Shown in pieces: positions 1-12,917 of a stretch of DNA of 64,000 bases. Both the position numbers and the translations under genes were made by a program. Under the pieces are notes generated by a model. That model had not been told where the DNA came from, made no database searches, and was given only the letters and a program-made list of their open reading frames with translations. Every line of letters starts with the position of its first letter. Position 1 is the stretch's first letter. Origin of the DNA: Pegea sp. RAD2-039 (taxonomy: Eukaryota > Chordata > Thaliacea > Salpida > Salpidae); NCBI GenBank assembly GCA_034620365.1, contig JAQGEQ010000195.1, positions 186,001 through 250,000 on the forward strand. Reading direction: 5' to 3'.

Positions 1-3000
1 TCTGACCGATGACATCATCATCTTCTTCATCGTTTTCATGGTTTTGAGCGCTGAAGACGTTGCCACGTGAAAAATATACTTTTGCTACGCTTAGAAGGGC
101 TTCATTAGGCCAGATATTGTACCTGCAAACAAACAGACGTGACAAACGGAGCTCCCAGTGGACAGATGGACCTACCAATCGATTGTACAACAGTTGATCA
201 AAGCTGGATGTGTCCTGCATCTTTTACGGAAGTTCTCACCAGCAGGGCTCATAGCAATCGCAAAATGAAGATTGTTAGAGACTCGATATTTAAAGAAGTT
301 TATGATAGAAGATCGTTGGTCTGGGACATTCGCTTCTAAAGCTGAATGTTTAATGTCCAAAACAATTGAATCTAAATCTTCATTGTCTAAAAGGTCAATA
401 TTTTCACCTGTTTGAAAATGAAAGCTTCAATTAAAGCAGGAAGCGATTAGATGCCAACTAACTAACCAGTATTCAAGATACAGTTAACATCTTCGAGAAA
501 ACTCTCACAAACGAAATCTGCATCAGTTAGAAGAAATACAGTTGGTTGATTATCAACTCCACATCGCTTCAAAACATTTTTCATTTCTTCTCGAAAATCG
601 TTCAAATCGTAATCACGGACCACATTTAATCTGTAACCAATCAAAATAAAGAATCAAGAGATCAGATAAACCTTATACCCACCTAGACACAACACAGTTA
701 GCTAAATGGGCAGCTAGTTTACAAGAAGTTGCTTTTCCAGTACCATCAATACCAACCAGCAACAAATGTGAACCTCCTTGCTGTCGAAACACTCTTGCTG
801 CTCGAATCACGTGATCGATAGCAGCTTGAAAGAACACTAAAGGTGGCGCATCTAACTTCTTGTAACTATATATACGATAGTTAGCGGTCAGTGGTCTAAT
901 GACTGGTCTATGACCTTAATTTCATGTAGAATTGTTCAAGTATTGTAGCTAGTTGACGATAAGGTGGTAGCTGTTTGTATACTCGACTAGATCCGGGGCT
1001 TGTACTGTCCACAAAGTCACCAAAGTTCACTTTTTCATTCATCAACTTTTCAGTAGGGATAGATACCTACAAAATGACATCAAGATTGAGGCAAATGGGG
1101 CGTTGGAAAGTTACCTTGAAGTAATTATGTAAATCATCTGAAAGAAATTGATAGAAAGTAGTTTGATCACGAGAATCCACCAAACGATCATGAAAAATAC
1201 ATGAAGCTTCATGTGCAAACAATTGTATCATCGTCTCACGACTCACTGCTACTTCTTCATTCACCTGTCACATCATCATGTAGATGACGTCATCACCGCG
1301 TGATTATCACCTGCATTAATCCTTTAATAACAGCAGATAGGTCACGAAGATTGAAGTTGTAATGAGATTTTTCGGGACTTGGTAACATCGCGTTGCACAT
1401 CTTGTAGTAAATAGCGATCGCGCAGTTTACAACTTCCGCTAAACAATCTTTCACTTCCGGTAAGAATTCGCGGCTGTTTAAAAACGAGCCAAGTTGTACC
1501 TGGACATATATGGACGATAAGGTGGTTATGGACCAGTGAACAGCCCACAAACCTGATAAATATGCTGTAACGAGGCAGTTGAAGGTTGTGGAAGTACAAA
1601 AGTCGAAAAGTTGCTAAGAAACCGCTGACTGACGCGACTTTTATTTCCGCTAGGTGGTGCTGCAACTGCTGCCATGGTTACGTTGGATACATTGAGCCAA
1701 TTCAGTGTAGCAAGGTTGTAAAATCCGTTCAAGTCCATAAATTGTCTGTCAGCAAATAGTCAGATCGATATGACGTCACTGATGACGTCACTGATGACGT
1801 CACCTGAGAAGCTCAAGGGGAGTTTGTGTTCCGTATTGATCTGTAGATGGAATGTTGACGTCATTGATGAAGGTGATGCAATGTTTATTTCGATATGGCG
1901 AAAAGTTGCTACTATTTCGTTTCATCAACTTCGACAAAACTTGATTCTGTAAGTGATGACGTCATCAGTAGTCTAGTAAAAGAAGCAGTGACGTCATCAC
2001 CTGACACACAGATGGCTTAGTGAGAGCACTGAATTGAATAGTATTGACGACGACATCTTCAGTTGGCCTCGTGACTTCAATAAATGACGTCATACTTGAG
2101 TCAGATGACGTCACACCTACTTACTATTCGTGTTGCTTCTATGGTTGGTTTCCATGGAGTGTAGAGCATTGTTAGGAGCTTTAATGATGCCAAGATCAGC
2201 GATGTCTTGTAAAATCACTGAATTTTTATGGCTAAAGTAAAAAATGTCGCCGAGAATTGTTCCGTTTTCATAACCAGATCCTCCTGGTTGGCTGAGTTTG
2301 TGAAGAATACTCTGCAAAGACATTTGTTGAAGAGCTTGAAAACTGATTTAGGGATTTCACCTGCATCAACATCAATTTACCAACACCGCTGTCACCAGCT
2401 AATAAAACTGGTTGTTTGTCAAGAAGAAGCAGTGAAAGAAGGAATGAATATCGAATCTAGAAATAAATTTTTACAAATTGATGAAGTAGGAATGAAACTT
2501 GCACAAAACTGTGTCTGTTGTTGGAACCAAAGTTGCAGAAATATCAGCTGAAGTTGCTTTACTGGAATCAAACATCAAAGCTCGACTGGCCCCAACTTGT
2601 GTAAGCGATAAACCTTTTTCTATCAAAGTTTTTGTGGCAGGAACCAACTCTGTCCATCTCGTAAACCTCCCACTCTAAAAAGAATTTGTTGAGCAATTCA
2701 TCATCATAAAATAATCAAAGATTACTTGTAAGTCGACAAAGTATGAGAAGATAGATTTGCTCCCAGATGGAAAGGACACAGATAAACTTTGATGATTTTC
2801 AAATAAATCATGAATAAAATGATCAAAATCATAACTGACATTGATCAATTCTTCATCGCGTCCAATTACAGTAGTATTAATCAAAGAATCATCTTGTTGG
2901 TCGTCTTCCCTGTCATCAAATCAGCTGTTAATTGATTGATAGTTGCACATTTGAAATAAGACCTGTTTAAAACTCCTCCAACACTCCAAGTGAATGAGAA

Positions 3001-5800
3001 GACGAATAATTTGCCAATGAGAGAATTCAATCTTTCTGGATTCGACTCCAAGAACCATTTGACCTGAAAGGAAGAAATGGATTTCGATTTAGTGACAGGG
3101 ACACAACAAAACCTACTTCCTTGTTTTCATCTTGATCTTTGTCTTGTTTTGATCTTTTGGAAGTTGGTTTTTGGTTTGTTTGGAAATCATTAGAGGGATC
3201 CATTCGTAAATTGTGATGTTGTAAATCTTCATAATCAAAGTTCTGATCATAGTAACGCTACAAAAAGTCCTAAAGTTTAATCTGGACTTTTGTTTAGCTA
3301 TTAGAGCCTACTTGTTCTGTGTCCTCCCCAAAACCCCCGTTAAAATCCATAAACTTAAAAAAAGCTTCTAATAATCGACAAAGAGTTTGAACAACTGACA
3401 AGAAAGTAACAGGTAGTTGAAGCAGTTTGGTTTTCTTTTCAATAAATTCTTTCCCACTATCAATACTTAAACAAAACAATTTCCACAAATAAACTCTTCC
3501 TACAAATTCACCAACAATCATATCAGATCTAGATGACATCACGTGATCTTACCTTTCAATGGTAACGCAGATGGTAATTTTCGAATCCATGATTTAACAA
3601 ATGGTTTCCAACCAAGGTCAACTGGTTCCATGTACACCATGGCACACCTACTGATTGTAGCTGGACTCGCCTATTCGACATCAATTGAATTTTATCAAGA
3701 GATCTTGGAGGACACAAACCTGAGCCAAGGAGTCAACTTCAAATATTAACCGGAGGTTTTCTGGGAGTCCAATTCGTTCTCCATTTGAAAGACACAAAGT
3801 TTTGGTATCATCTAAAGCTGTGTTCAAGTTTTCTACCCACGTGGTGTCGACAGGACCATCTAGTATTACCCACTTCTTATAACTCACTTTATTTGACCTG
3901 AAATTGAAACATTTGAAAATTATGAATGAAATTCTGAAGAAATATAAACTTTGTTTCCTTCTCATCATCTTTCAGTGGTGTCATAAGCTGAAAAATAATA
4001 CAGAAAGTTGTTTGAATCTGTTGGAATCCGATTCTAATACCTTCAGAGATGATTCAGTTTCAAACGGCTTATCAGCAGTGTTCTGATTATATTCATTATT
4101 CGATAATTCCTTCGCATATCTAAAAGCAGATTCGAAAATAAGTTATCAAACCAAACAACGACCAGTGACCTTCGGACTACATTGGACAGGAGACCATCTG
4201 TCCACTCCAATGTGTTCTCATCTAGGGAGCCGTAAAGTTCGCCCAGAGACACACACTTCGGGTTAATTGTGAAAGTTTCCACATACTGCATTCGATTATC
4301 AAGTTTCTGTAAACACGTGACTGAGACACATGTAGAAATGAATTTCGAATAATTTACAAATTCCAAGACATTATCTTCAATCATAGAGTTCATATCACAT
4401 AAAGCACTCCTTAAAACCCGACGAACGATCGTCTTCCCACCTCCTGAAGGTCCCACCAGCATCACTCCGTGTCGGACTTCCAACTGCTCGTGTAATTGAA
4501 TGATCTTTCTGATCTGAGGACGCCACTCTTCAAGATTTAATCTTTTGATCACATTTTTGATGCATGTCTGTGAAAGATCAAGTGAGATGAGGAAGAGGAA
4601 GAAGACTTTTACTTCTAGGATAGGAGATTGGATGTTTGGAGGATCAACTCCAGGAAAGAGATCAGACATGATGTCGTTGAAAAGAGGAGCGTCTTCCGAG
4701 AGTAATCTTGGAAGATTAGAGTTTGTAAGAGCATGAATGAGGATACTTTGCTCTTCATCTAAGATTTCCTTCAAAGATGAAATTTTGAAATTTAATTTTG
4801 AGTTTAGTCCATCTCTTCACTTGTTCAGTGATGTTAGGAGAATGCTTCTCTGCTAATTGCCGCTTCTTGTGACCAGCCATGATTAGAACTGATTTGATGG
4901 ATCTCATACCAAAGTCATAATGATCCTAAGATAAGGAAGAAATCACAGGAAGACAAATAGATGAGAGGAAACTGACCTGTTGACTCAACTGGCTGCTCGT
5001 TAATTTGTACAAATTGACGATTTTTCTCGAGAACAATTTTGCTTGTCGGAATCCTTCTGAGAAGAGAATCACTTCCGTAATGATCCCTGAATCCGGTATC
5101 ATCATAGCAACAGGTCGAAAGAGTGATTTGAGATTATCTGGAAGTTCAACTCTTCCCATGTACCCTGGATTCATGGTGATGAAGTAACCACAAGATTGCA
5201 TCAGTTTAATTTCTTTGCCTTCAAACATGAATCTGCAAAAACATCAAATTACTCATCACCAAAAACGCCACCAAGTGGCAACTACTTGATCACTGTCGCA
5301 TCTTTAGCAGACTTAATCGCGCGAACTTGTGACGCAATCACACTCAAAACTTCGATATCAATCCGATTAAACTCATCAAAACAGCACCAAGAACCAGACT
5401 GACATAATCCACTAAAAAAATGACCCATCGTCTGCACGAAAATATGAGTTAGTGAGACAGATGATCACAACAGGGTCCCTACCTTATAATCGATATCTTC
5501 TGAGCAGTTGAAGACAACACACTGCTTCCCCATGCTCTGCATATCACAACATGTTAGTGAAATGACGTCATACTTCATGACGTCACCTTAGCGAGGTCTT
5601 TAACTGTCTCCGACTTGCCAGTCCCTGCTGGACCAGCAGGTGAACCTCCAAGATTGAATTGAAGAGCTCCGGTTATTGTGAGGAAGCAACGATCAGTCAG
5701 AGGAGTAATCACTAAGCGAGAGGAGCATCCAAGATATTCAAATCCGTAAGAACAAGTGAAGTTACATTGAACGACTCGACAGGAGAGAGGCATTTGAAAT
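1..5800 (-). other. Landmarks of the dynein motor ring (AAA1-AAA4) within the gene above
   Basis: Each P-loop can be read directly on the minus strand. AAA1: GPAGTGKSE at ~5609-5635, with Walker B CFDEFNRI at ~5345-5385 and [18 protein letters not shown] near 5150. AAA2: GPSGGGKT at ~4430-4456 in a 243-codon open block (4043-4774), followed by the [20 protein letters not shown] block near 3870-3790. AAA3: [10 protein letters not shown] at ~2378-2408, with [19 protein letters not shown] near 1630-1675. AAA4: [12 protein letters not shown] at ~735-770, then [20 protein letters not shown] at ~490-550. AAA1 keeps the residues expected for the hydrolysing site. The AAA4 loop GIDGTGK differs from the common GVGGSGR, and the AAA1 block has MGR where AGR is usual. 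Confidence 0.85.
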
Positions 5801-8800
5801 TTGTACAGGAGTTGTCTAAGATCAAAATCTTTAAGATGAAGATCAGAGATGAGTTGGGATGTTCACCTTTTCCATTGGAAGTCTTCTGGATCATTGATGT
5901 TGTTTTTAATGAGACTTTCTGTGATATCCCGGATGTGAACTAGGGTTATGATTAATGATTCTAATTTGAAGTATTGATGCGGAGGTAGTTTTTTCTCAGA
6001 AACTGAATCTGTGGATTTAGGACTCGTTTATGATTTGTGACTTTGTTATTGATCTAATAATTACCTGATAAATCTGTAAGAAACTCTTCTAAAGTTTCAT
6101 GAAGCTTTTTTAACTCCTCATTACAATTATCACTGAAAAGTGCTGAAGTGACATTTTCATTAAACCAAATTTGAATCTTTAAAAAACTTGATGAGATGAA
6201 AGAAGTTAAAAAAGATCAGAGTCACTGACCACGACCAACACCACTTGACCAGGGTGAGTAAACATCCAGGACTTTAGTATCTCACATTCTCCATTCCATT
6301 CTTTGAGAGCAGAAAAGAGTTTTTTTTTCATCGTGTCACTCATCGAATTTTCAACAACAGATAACCAAACTTCAACTGATCCTCGTAATTTGATATTTCT
6401 GTAAATTATTCGATAATTATTATCTAAATAATTTAAATAGAAATTGAACAAACTTGTTTAAGGAGATTTCTTCTCGTTCAGCTGATACCATTGACAGGAT
6501 ATAAGGAGACGAATTTTTGTAATATTTCGAAATATTTGCAATTTTCAGGAATTTGATATTTGCAAAACATTTAGCTAGATGAGGTTGAACGCAGTTAGCA
6601 TCTTGACCAGAAGATAAAATTGAAAGTAATTCGTCGTTACTAAGGAAGTAGAAACGCGGGAAAGCTAGCCTCTTCAACTCGAGATAATCCTGGAAACAAA
6701 TCCGTCAAATTGATGTTGATCAAATGTTGAGTACCTCAAGACTTTTTTGGACTTTTTCTAAATCGGAGTTACAAGATTGCAAAGTTTCAAGAACTCCTGG
6801 ACCAGTAGCAGCTTTTAAAGCGTTTGGTTTATCTTCTGTTTTCTTCATTAAACCTTTCCAAGTTAAATCAACCTTCATAAAGACTCATAATCAGCAAGTT
6901 TAGTTTGTAATCGAATCAAACCTCATTAAAAAGTTCAGATTCAATAGGTAATTGACGTTGTATATCACTATTAGTAAAAACTGGTTCTAAAAGAAGCCAA
7001 TTTCTTTGACAATAAATCCATTCATCCAACGCTCTTGAAAACAGCATCAATTTCCGATCCCAATCTTCAACTTGATTCTACAAAATCCGAGAGATAAAAG
7101 AAGACAAAAGGACATCTTCTTACTTTGATAGCTGAAAGATATCTCGATCCTTTTATAGTTCCCATGGTAACTTGACTTTCTTCTAGCTGATTATACATCT
7201 CATCTGGTTGTGAAATGATCATCACATATGTTGTTCCAGTTTGATGACTAACTAGCCTATCAACAGCAAACACGTCACCATAAGTTCGATTTCTTCAAAA
7301 CTTACTTAAAGTCAGTTTTTTGCCACAAGGAAGACAATCGGCTCAACATATTCACTAATGTTGCTTCGTTTGTAGCTCGTGTTGAAATATCAATGATAAA
7401 ATCACGATGTTGTACCAACTGGTAGGGTCACGTGTTAAATGACGTCATAATTTGACCAATCACAAACCTTCCATTTAAGTAAATGTCCTAAAGTCAATTT
7501 TTCATCTTTCAAAATCGAGCGTCCGATTGTATATTGGATTTCTTCCCAATGTTCATTGAGAAGTTTATCATTTCTCATTGAAGATATTAGAGGAAGACCC
7601 AATTTGAATTCAAGAACATTTTCTTTGAGTCTGAAAGAGATTGTTTTTGAACATCAACGATTCTACCACTAAAGTAGTACGAGTCTTCAACACTCTCTAC
7701 CATCAAGCACAAGATTTAGTGATCGTGGAGTCCCCCCCCCAAAAAAAATAAGCAAAGAGACTTACACAGGCACAATCTCATTCTTTGGAAGACCTTTTTC
7801 CAACATATAAATAGTTTGTAAAAATCTTGAAACACTTTCTTGAACTTCATCAATTTCTAGCTGATGAAAAGGTGTATTCTACAAGTTGAGTTGATTATCA
7901 TAAAAACAATAATTTCGTTAAAAAAATAGAAAAACTCACAATCCATTCATCATAACTCTTCTCCCATTCTGCATTCGACTCCCACAGGAGTTTACGAAGA
8001 GCGATGTCTCGTTCAAGATCAGCAACTTGATTTTGTAACTGAAGAGCATTCATCCCTCCTCCAGCAGATTTGGAGATCATTGCTTCACTACAACACACAT
8101 GAGTGACAACAACAGGTATTTGTACATCTACTTACACTGTGTAAAGCTTAATAGTACTTGCAGGTAAAGTAGAACCAAACCGTTCCTGATAACTCGCATA
8201 ATTTCGTGCGTTTCTTGCAATAACTTCAACTTCATCAGATAATTTGCTGATTGTGTCAAGGATTTGAACAGTGGGTGTATCAGCATCTAATAATTTCGGA
8301 TTTAGTACCTAGAAAAACGATGTTAGAAGAAATAGAATTGAAAAGATTCAAAGACCTTTCCATGCATTTCAAAGAGCTTTCCACGAAGCTCTTCCACCAA
8401 GTCATCGAGTTCACCACTAAACCGGAGGATTCCATCACTCTTTTTCGCTTCGCAGACGAATAAAGTATTCTTCAAAAGCTGAAAAGTCGGCATCATAGTC
8501 CGAAAGATCGCCAGCTCCTCCGGATTGATATCTACTTCATAATCTTTGATGATAGTGAAGAATCTGTAACGATATGATCAGTTGTTGGATGAAGGGAGGA
8601 TAAGACTCACTGGATGATAATATTGTACTCAGTCTCGAGATTTGATATATCTGAAGCACAATGAGCTAAAAAAGTGAGATGAGATATAAACGCTTCGACA
8701 GTTTCAGTCGGTTCAGAAAGCTTCTTGATAGCTAAATGGATTGAATAAAGAAGCGCGCGGTTTCTACGAATCGCTACTTGAGGTAGAACTCTATGCAGAG

Positions 8801-11800
8801 CTTGAATAATTTTCTTGAATCAAGAAATATTAGTTGGTCACGTGTCTACATCTAAAGTGCTTTCCACCTGTGGATAAGGAAGAATCATCTCCGACAATTG
8901 CTTTGATTCAACTTCAAATAATCCGACTCTTTTCACTTTCTTCATCCCATTAATGTCATTGACCATATCTGTAAAGTGAGCCAAGGTCTTTGCAAACTCA
9001 GCTGGACCCCAATCAGATGAGTTTGGGAAGCAACCGTTTGTACAACTAGCTCTACAGTCCTTTACCATATCCTCGAATCTATAAGAAATGATTAGAGGGG
9101 GCGTTCAAGGGCACCTGACTTACTTATAGAAATCTTTTGACCACTTTTGGACATTAGTAACTGCTACGTCGACGGTATGGATGATTCCACTAACAATCTG
9201 ATGATAACTCGCTTGTGCATGAAGTGCATCTAGAGTAAAAGTTTGATTCTTGGAGTTGTAACTGTCTTCAAGATCATCATCAGTTGCAAAGTGATAAAGA
9301 AGATTTTCTTCTTCTACATTATTTCGGATTTGACTCAATTGTACATCAAATGCTGGTGGATTCCTCACATAATCAGCAAGAACGTCGGCCTTGCTCACTA
9401 GCGCCAGCTACCGATTGAAATTTGATTTTTACGTTTGATGAATATTTCAAAGCTGATTAACTGACTTGTGGAATGACGTTTTCGTATTTAGAAATAATTG
9501 AACGAATCGAAGCAACATAAATTTGCTTATCTGGGATTACCACGACTCTGATATCACTTGGTTCTAACCTGTTGTTAAAGAGATAAAATGGTTGGAAGAG
9601 AGATTTTGAAGTTTTTTAGTCTTTTTTATTATTTCTTATCTAAATAGCTCAAGTCGACTTCTTGCTACCAAGCACAAGATTTGTGTGATTTATTAGTGAC
9701 TCAATTTTGTAGCCAAGGAGTTTTTACAGGTGAATCGAACTTTTTTATCAAATTTTTATGACCTAATTGAAATTTAAATTAACATCGACAACTTATAAAC
9801 AAAAATTGTTATAATTTTGCAAGACACACGTAAAAAATCATTAAAAAATTATTGAAATTACGTTGATTTGACGTCAGCATCTTCTGTTATAACTTTTTCG
9901 GTTATTTCTGCAAATTTTGGAGCTGAATTCTGGTTGGTGGAAAGTCTTTAAAAAAAATGATGAAAAAATTGATGAAGTAAATAATTAGAACTTACTGAGG
10001 AGCACTTAAATTAGTTATAAATCGATTTGTTGGAATATTTATCAAAGATCCAACTCTTTTCACAGATTCTTCTTCAATTTGTAGTTTCAGTTGAATCTTC
10101 AACATTTAACATTTAAATCGTTTAATAAAAATGAAACTGCAACTGACAATGAACATTGGTTTTGTAATACGCTTGAATAAATCATGTTCTTCACTCCTCT
10201 TATTACCATCTTCATCATTAGATCTTACATTGTCTTCACCTTTACCATTAAGTTTCATCTAGTTAAGAAAATATTTACATAAAAGTTGAAACATGAAAAC
10301 TGCAAGCTAACTTTTTTATTCACTATTAATTTCAGACGGTTTCCAAACATATAAGCTTCTTGATTTTTTCCTAAAACTTTGCGATGCATCACTTTCATTT
10401 CTTCCCAAGAGCTATATCCGACTCTTTTAGAAAACTTGGTCACTTTTTCATATCTGAAATTAATAAGATCAGTAAAAGCCTAATGTTTAAAAAACTTACA
10501 AAACGGTTGGGCTTGCTTCATATAAAGTAGGCGTGTTGTTGAGTATAAAAACTTTATTAGAATCTACGATAAAGCCATGAAGAAACTGAACCGATTTTAA
10601 AACAATTCGAGTCAAGGACTCTTGCATCAAAAGATCTAAAACTCGAAGAAATCGGTTTAAACGTTGAAGAAGTTTTCTCCAATTTGACATTTGGATATAA
10701 GAAGTCCCTGAAATTATTCTTCATCATTAAACTATTTCTTAATACTGAGACTTACTCAGTAAGCCTGTCTTATCATCTGATATGAAGGTTTTTCTAACTG
10801 TCACTAAACCTTTTAGAACTGCCCGTGTAATTCCATTATCTTCACAAAATTCCTATAAACTGAAAATCAGTTGAAATCTGAGAAATTTTTGAAAACTTAC
10901 TTCGCAAACACGAGCAGCTACTTTAGATATTTGATCTCTTAATCGTTGAAGAGTTGTCACAGAGATTGCCAATTGCTTCTCTTGAATATCACAAAATTCA
11001 TCCAACTTATAAACTTTTCTGAAAACAGTAAGCTTTACACACAAACTTAAAATGTTTATAGAATACTTGGAATCGAACTTTAGCAGCAAAACAGCGTTTT
11101 CGCCGACCCCTAATCCATTTTTACTTGAAGATAAACTTTCACAAACTGATCGAACGTAATAAACACATTTTAAAAATTTTTCTTGTTGACAGATCATTAT
11201 CTTCAACAGAAGATTTCTGTCAAAAATCTACATTAAATTCGTCTTCTGTTTATTGTCTCTGAACCAACTTGTTATCTTGATTTTTCGCTAATCGTACAAC
11301 AGCTCTCCAAATTGAAAAGTGTTTCCAAATACGAAAATTGGTAAATACTTTGAGATGAGAAATCATATTAAACAGCCGAGCTTCATACAACCACCAAATA
11401 ATCGACTCAACTTCACTTAAATAAACTTCTTTTTTGCGATTTTGATAAAACTTGAAAAAAAAATGTATCATAACATTAACTCATGACGTCACTAACATTA
11501 TCTACTGGTGACGTCATCAATAGTAAATTACTTTGGTGATTGAAGATGCTGAAATGATGTAATAAACTGACTTCGACTTTGCCATTTTACAACTAACAGC
11601 TTTTAGTTCATATGGGTTTGGAGGCCAGCGTTGCTGGTTTCGTACAATTGCATAAATATGATCGCCTCTATCCTTCAAAGGATTTAGGATTTCCTGAGAA
11701 ATATTTTAATGACACTTTTTTTGTTGTTGCAATTATAGTAAGTACATTCGTGGGGTTTCGGTGGTTTGCTATCCTTATTTCACGTCTTACACCAGGGCCA

Positions 11801-12917
11801 TGTCTAGGTAACATCGTTCTCCAGTTCAAAGCGTTCCTCATCTTTAAAATATTTGTAACAACGCAGCTACTAAGAGGTTCTGATGACAAATTGTTAAACT
11901 CTCAACTTAAAAACTAATCTAAAAATCTTACTTCTTTCATCATATTTACTGTTGAAAACATCATCTTTTGAATCAGAATCTGATAAGCTGGTAGGTTTAA
12001 CAGGTTGCCAGACAATGTCACCCCGAAACAAATCTATAGTTGATGTATATAGTTTGCCCTTTTCATCGAAATCTGTTCTGGAGTTTTGGGCTTGGACATT
12101 TGCTTTTCTTAATAAAAAAAATCTCGAATAAATAGTTGAGCAATTGGTAAATACAAACAACCAGTTTCAGATTGTTTGTAAAAAGATAAAAAAATAATTA
12201 TCATTTAATTTAAAAAGAGATCTTCAAGACTAATTGATTAATTAAAAGCGAGGTGAATGAATTTATGTTCTGTTATTAACAGAAAACTAATTCTACATTT
12301 CTGCAATTAATCCATCAGTTTAATATTTATCTTAGTTGAAGTTATAGTTGAAGTAATAATCCTGAAAACCTAATCAATGGTAGAATTGGTATTGGTGGAG
12401 CAACACATTTAAAACCATGAGAACTTTTTTCAATTTTACGACAAGCCATTGTGTTAATAGCAGTTTTTGCATAATCTCTTCTTGCAGTTTCACCAAACAA
12501 AGATATTTCAGGAAGAACCACCTAAAATTGAAAACCGAAAAGTTTATAAAATTCATCTATTAATTGGTTGGAATTCGAATTTTGAATCCTTCAATTTCCA
12601 AACAATCTATTTAAACTATTATTTGATTTTCTATTAGCCATAAAGAAAACTTTTTAATCAACAAAATATCACTGATAATTTATGATTAATTATCTCTTGA
12701 ATTATCAACAAATTTATAAAGCTTTTTACTATCACCAGTGAATATAAATACTTGATAGTTTTTTTGGCCAATTTTTCATAAGTTTTAAATATCTAAGATA
12801 TGTTACTTTTTGTTTTGACCATAATTGGAATTTAATTATTAAATAGATGAAATAAAGAGATTTTAAAAAGAAGTTCACCTTCATTTTAGAACTTTTTTGC
12901 ACCTTTTGCTGATCCAT
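1..12917 (-). CDS. Axonemal dynein heavy chain, N-terminal part (start to AAA4), many exons, runs off left edge
   Basis: Motor subunit of ciliary/flagellar dynein, an ATP-driven microtubule motor. I chose the ATG at 12917 because the exon chain is in phase from there: 12917-12879, 12524-~12372, ~12106-11930, ~11878-11780, ~11691-11540 and onward, all joined by GT-AG introns, many only 45-60 bases. Tail (DHC_N1) homology is clear from ~11690 ([13 protein letters not shown], then a [12 protein letters not shown] block) and 11455-11260 ([11 protein letters not shown]). The linker (DHC_N2) runs ~8500-5900 and holds [16 protein letters not shown] near 6610-6660. AAA1 to AAA4 follow at ~5800-1. The last visible exon (1 to ~123) continues the AAA4 C-terminal block after [11 protein letters not shown]5, AAA6, stalk and C-terminus are outside the window. 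Motor motifs resemble single-headed inner-arm types (DNAH6/DNAH2/DNAH14-like), but I cannot assign an orthologue. The first three exons have no motif I recognise; their membership rests on splice phase. Confidence 0.93.
7668..7740 (+). repeat. Dispersed ~100-bp repeat, copy 1 (partial)
   Basis: Shares GAGTCTTCA and ATCAAGCACAAGATTT with the five other copies in this window. It lies in a dynein intron and ends in a run of C followed by a run of A. No coding capacity. Confidence 0.6.
9655..9735 (+). repeat. Dispersed ~100-bp repeat, copy 2 (partial)
   Basis: Carries CCAAGCACAAGATTTGT and, further on, GGAGTTTTTACA, both shared with the copies at 51261 and 60190. It sits in a larger-than-usual dynein intron (about 9580-9870). 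Confidence 0.6.

Noticed and set aside
11612-11917. A 101-codon plus-strand ORF
   Set aside because: It is the antisense shadow of two dynein exons that join in phase on the minus strand.
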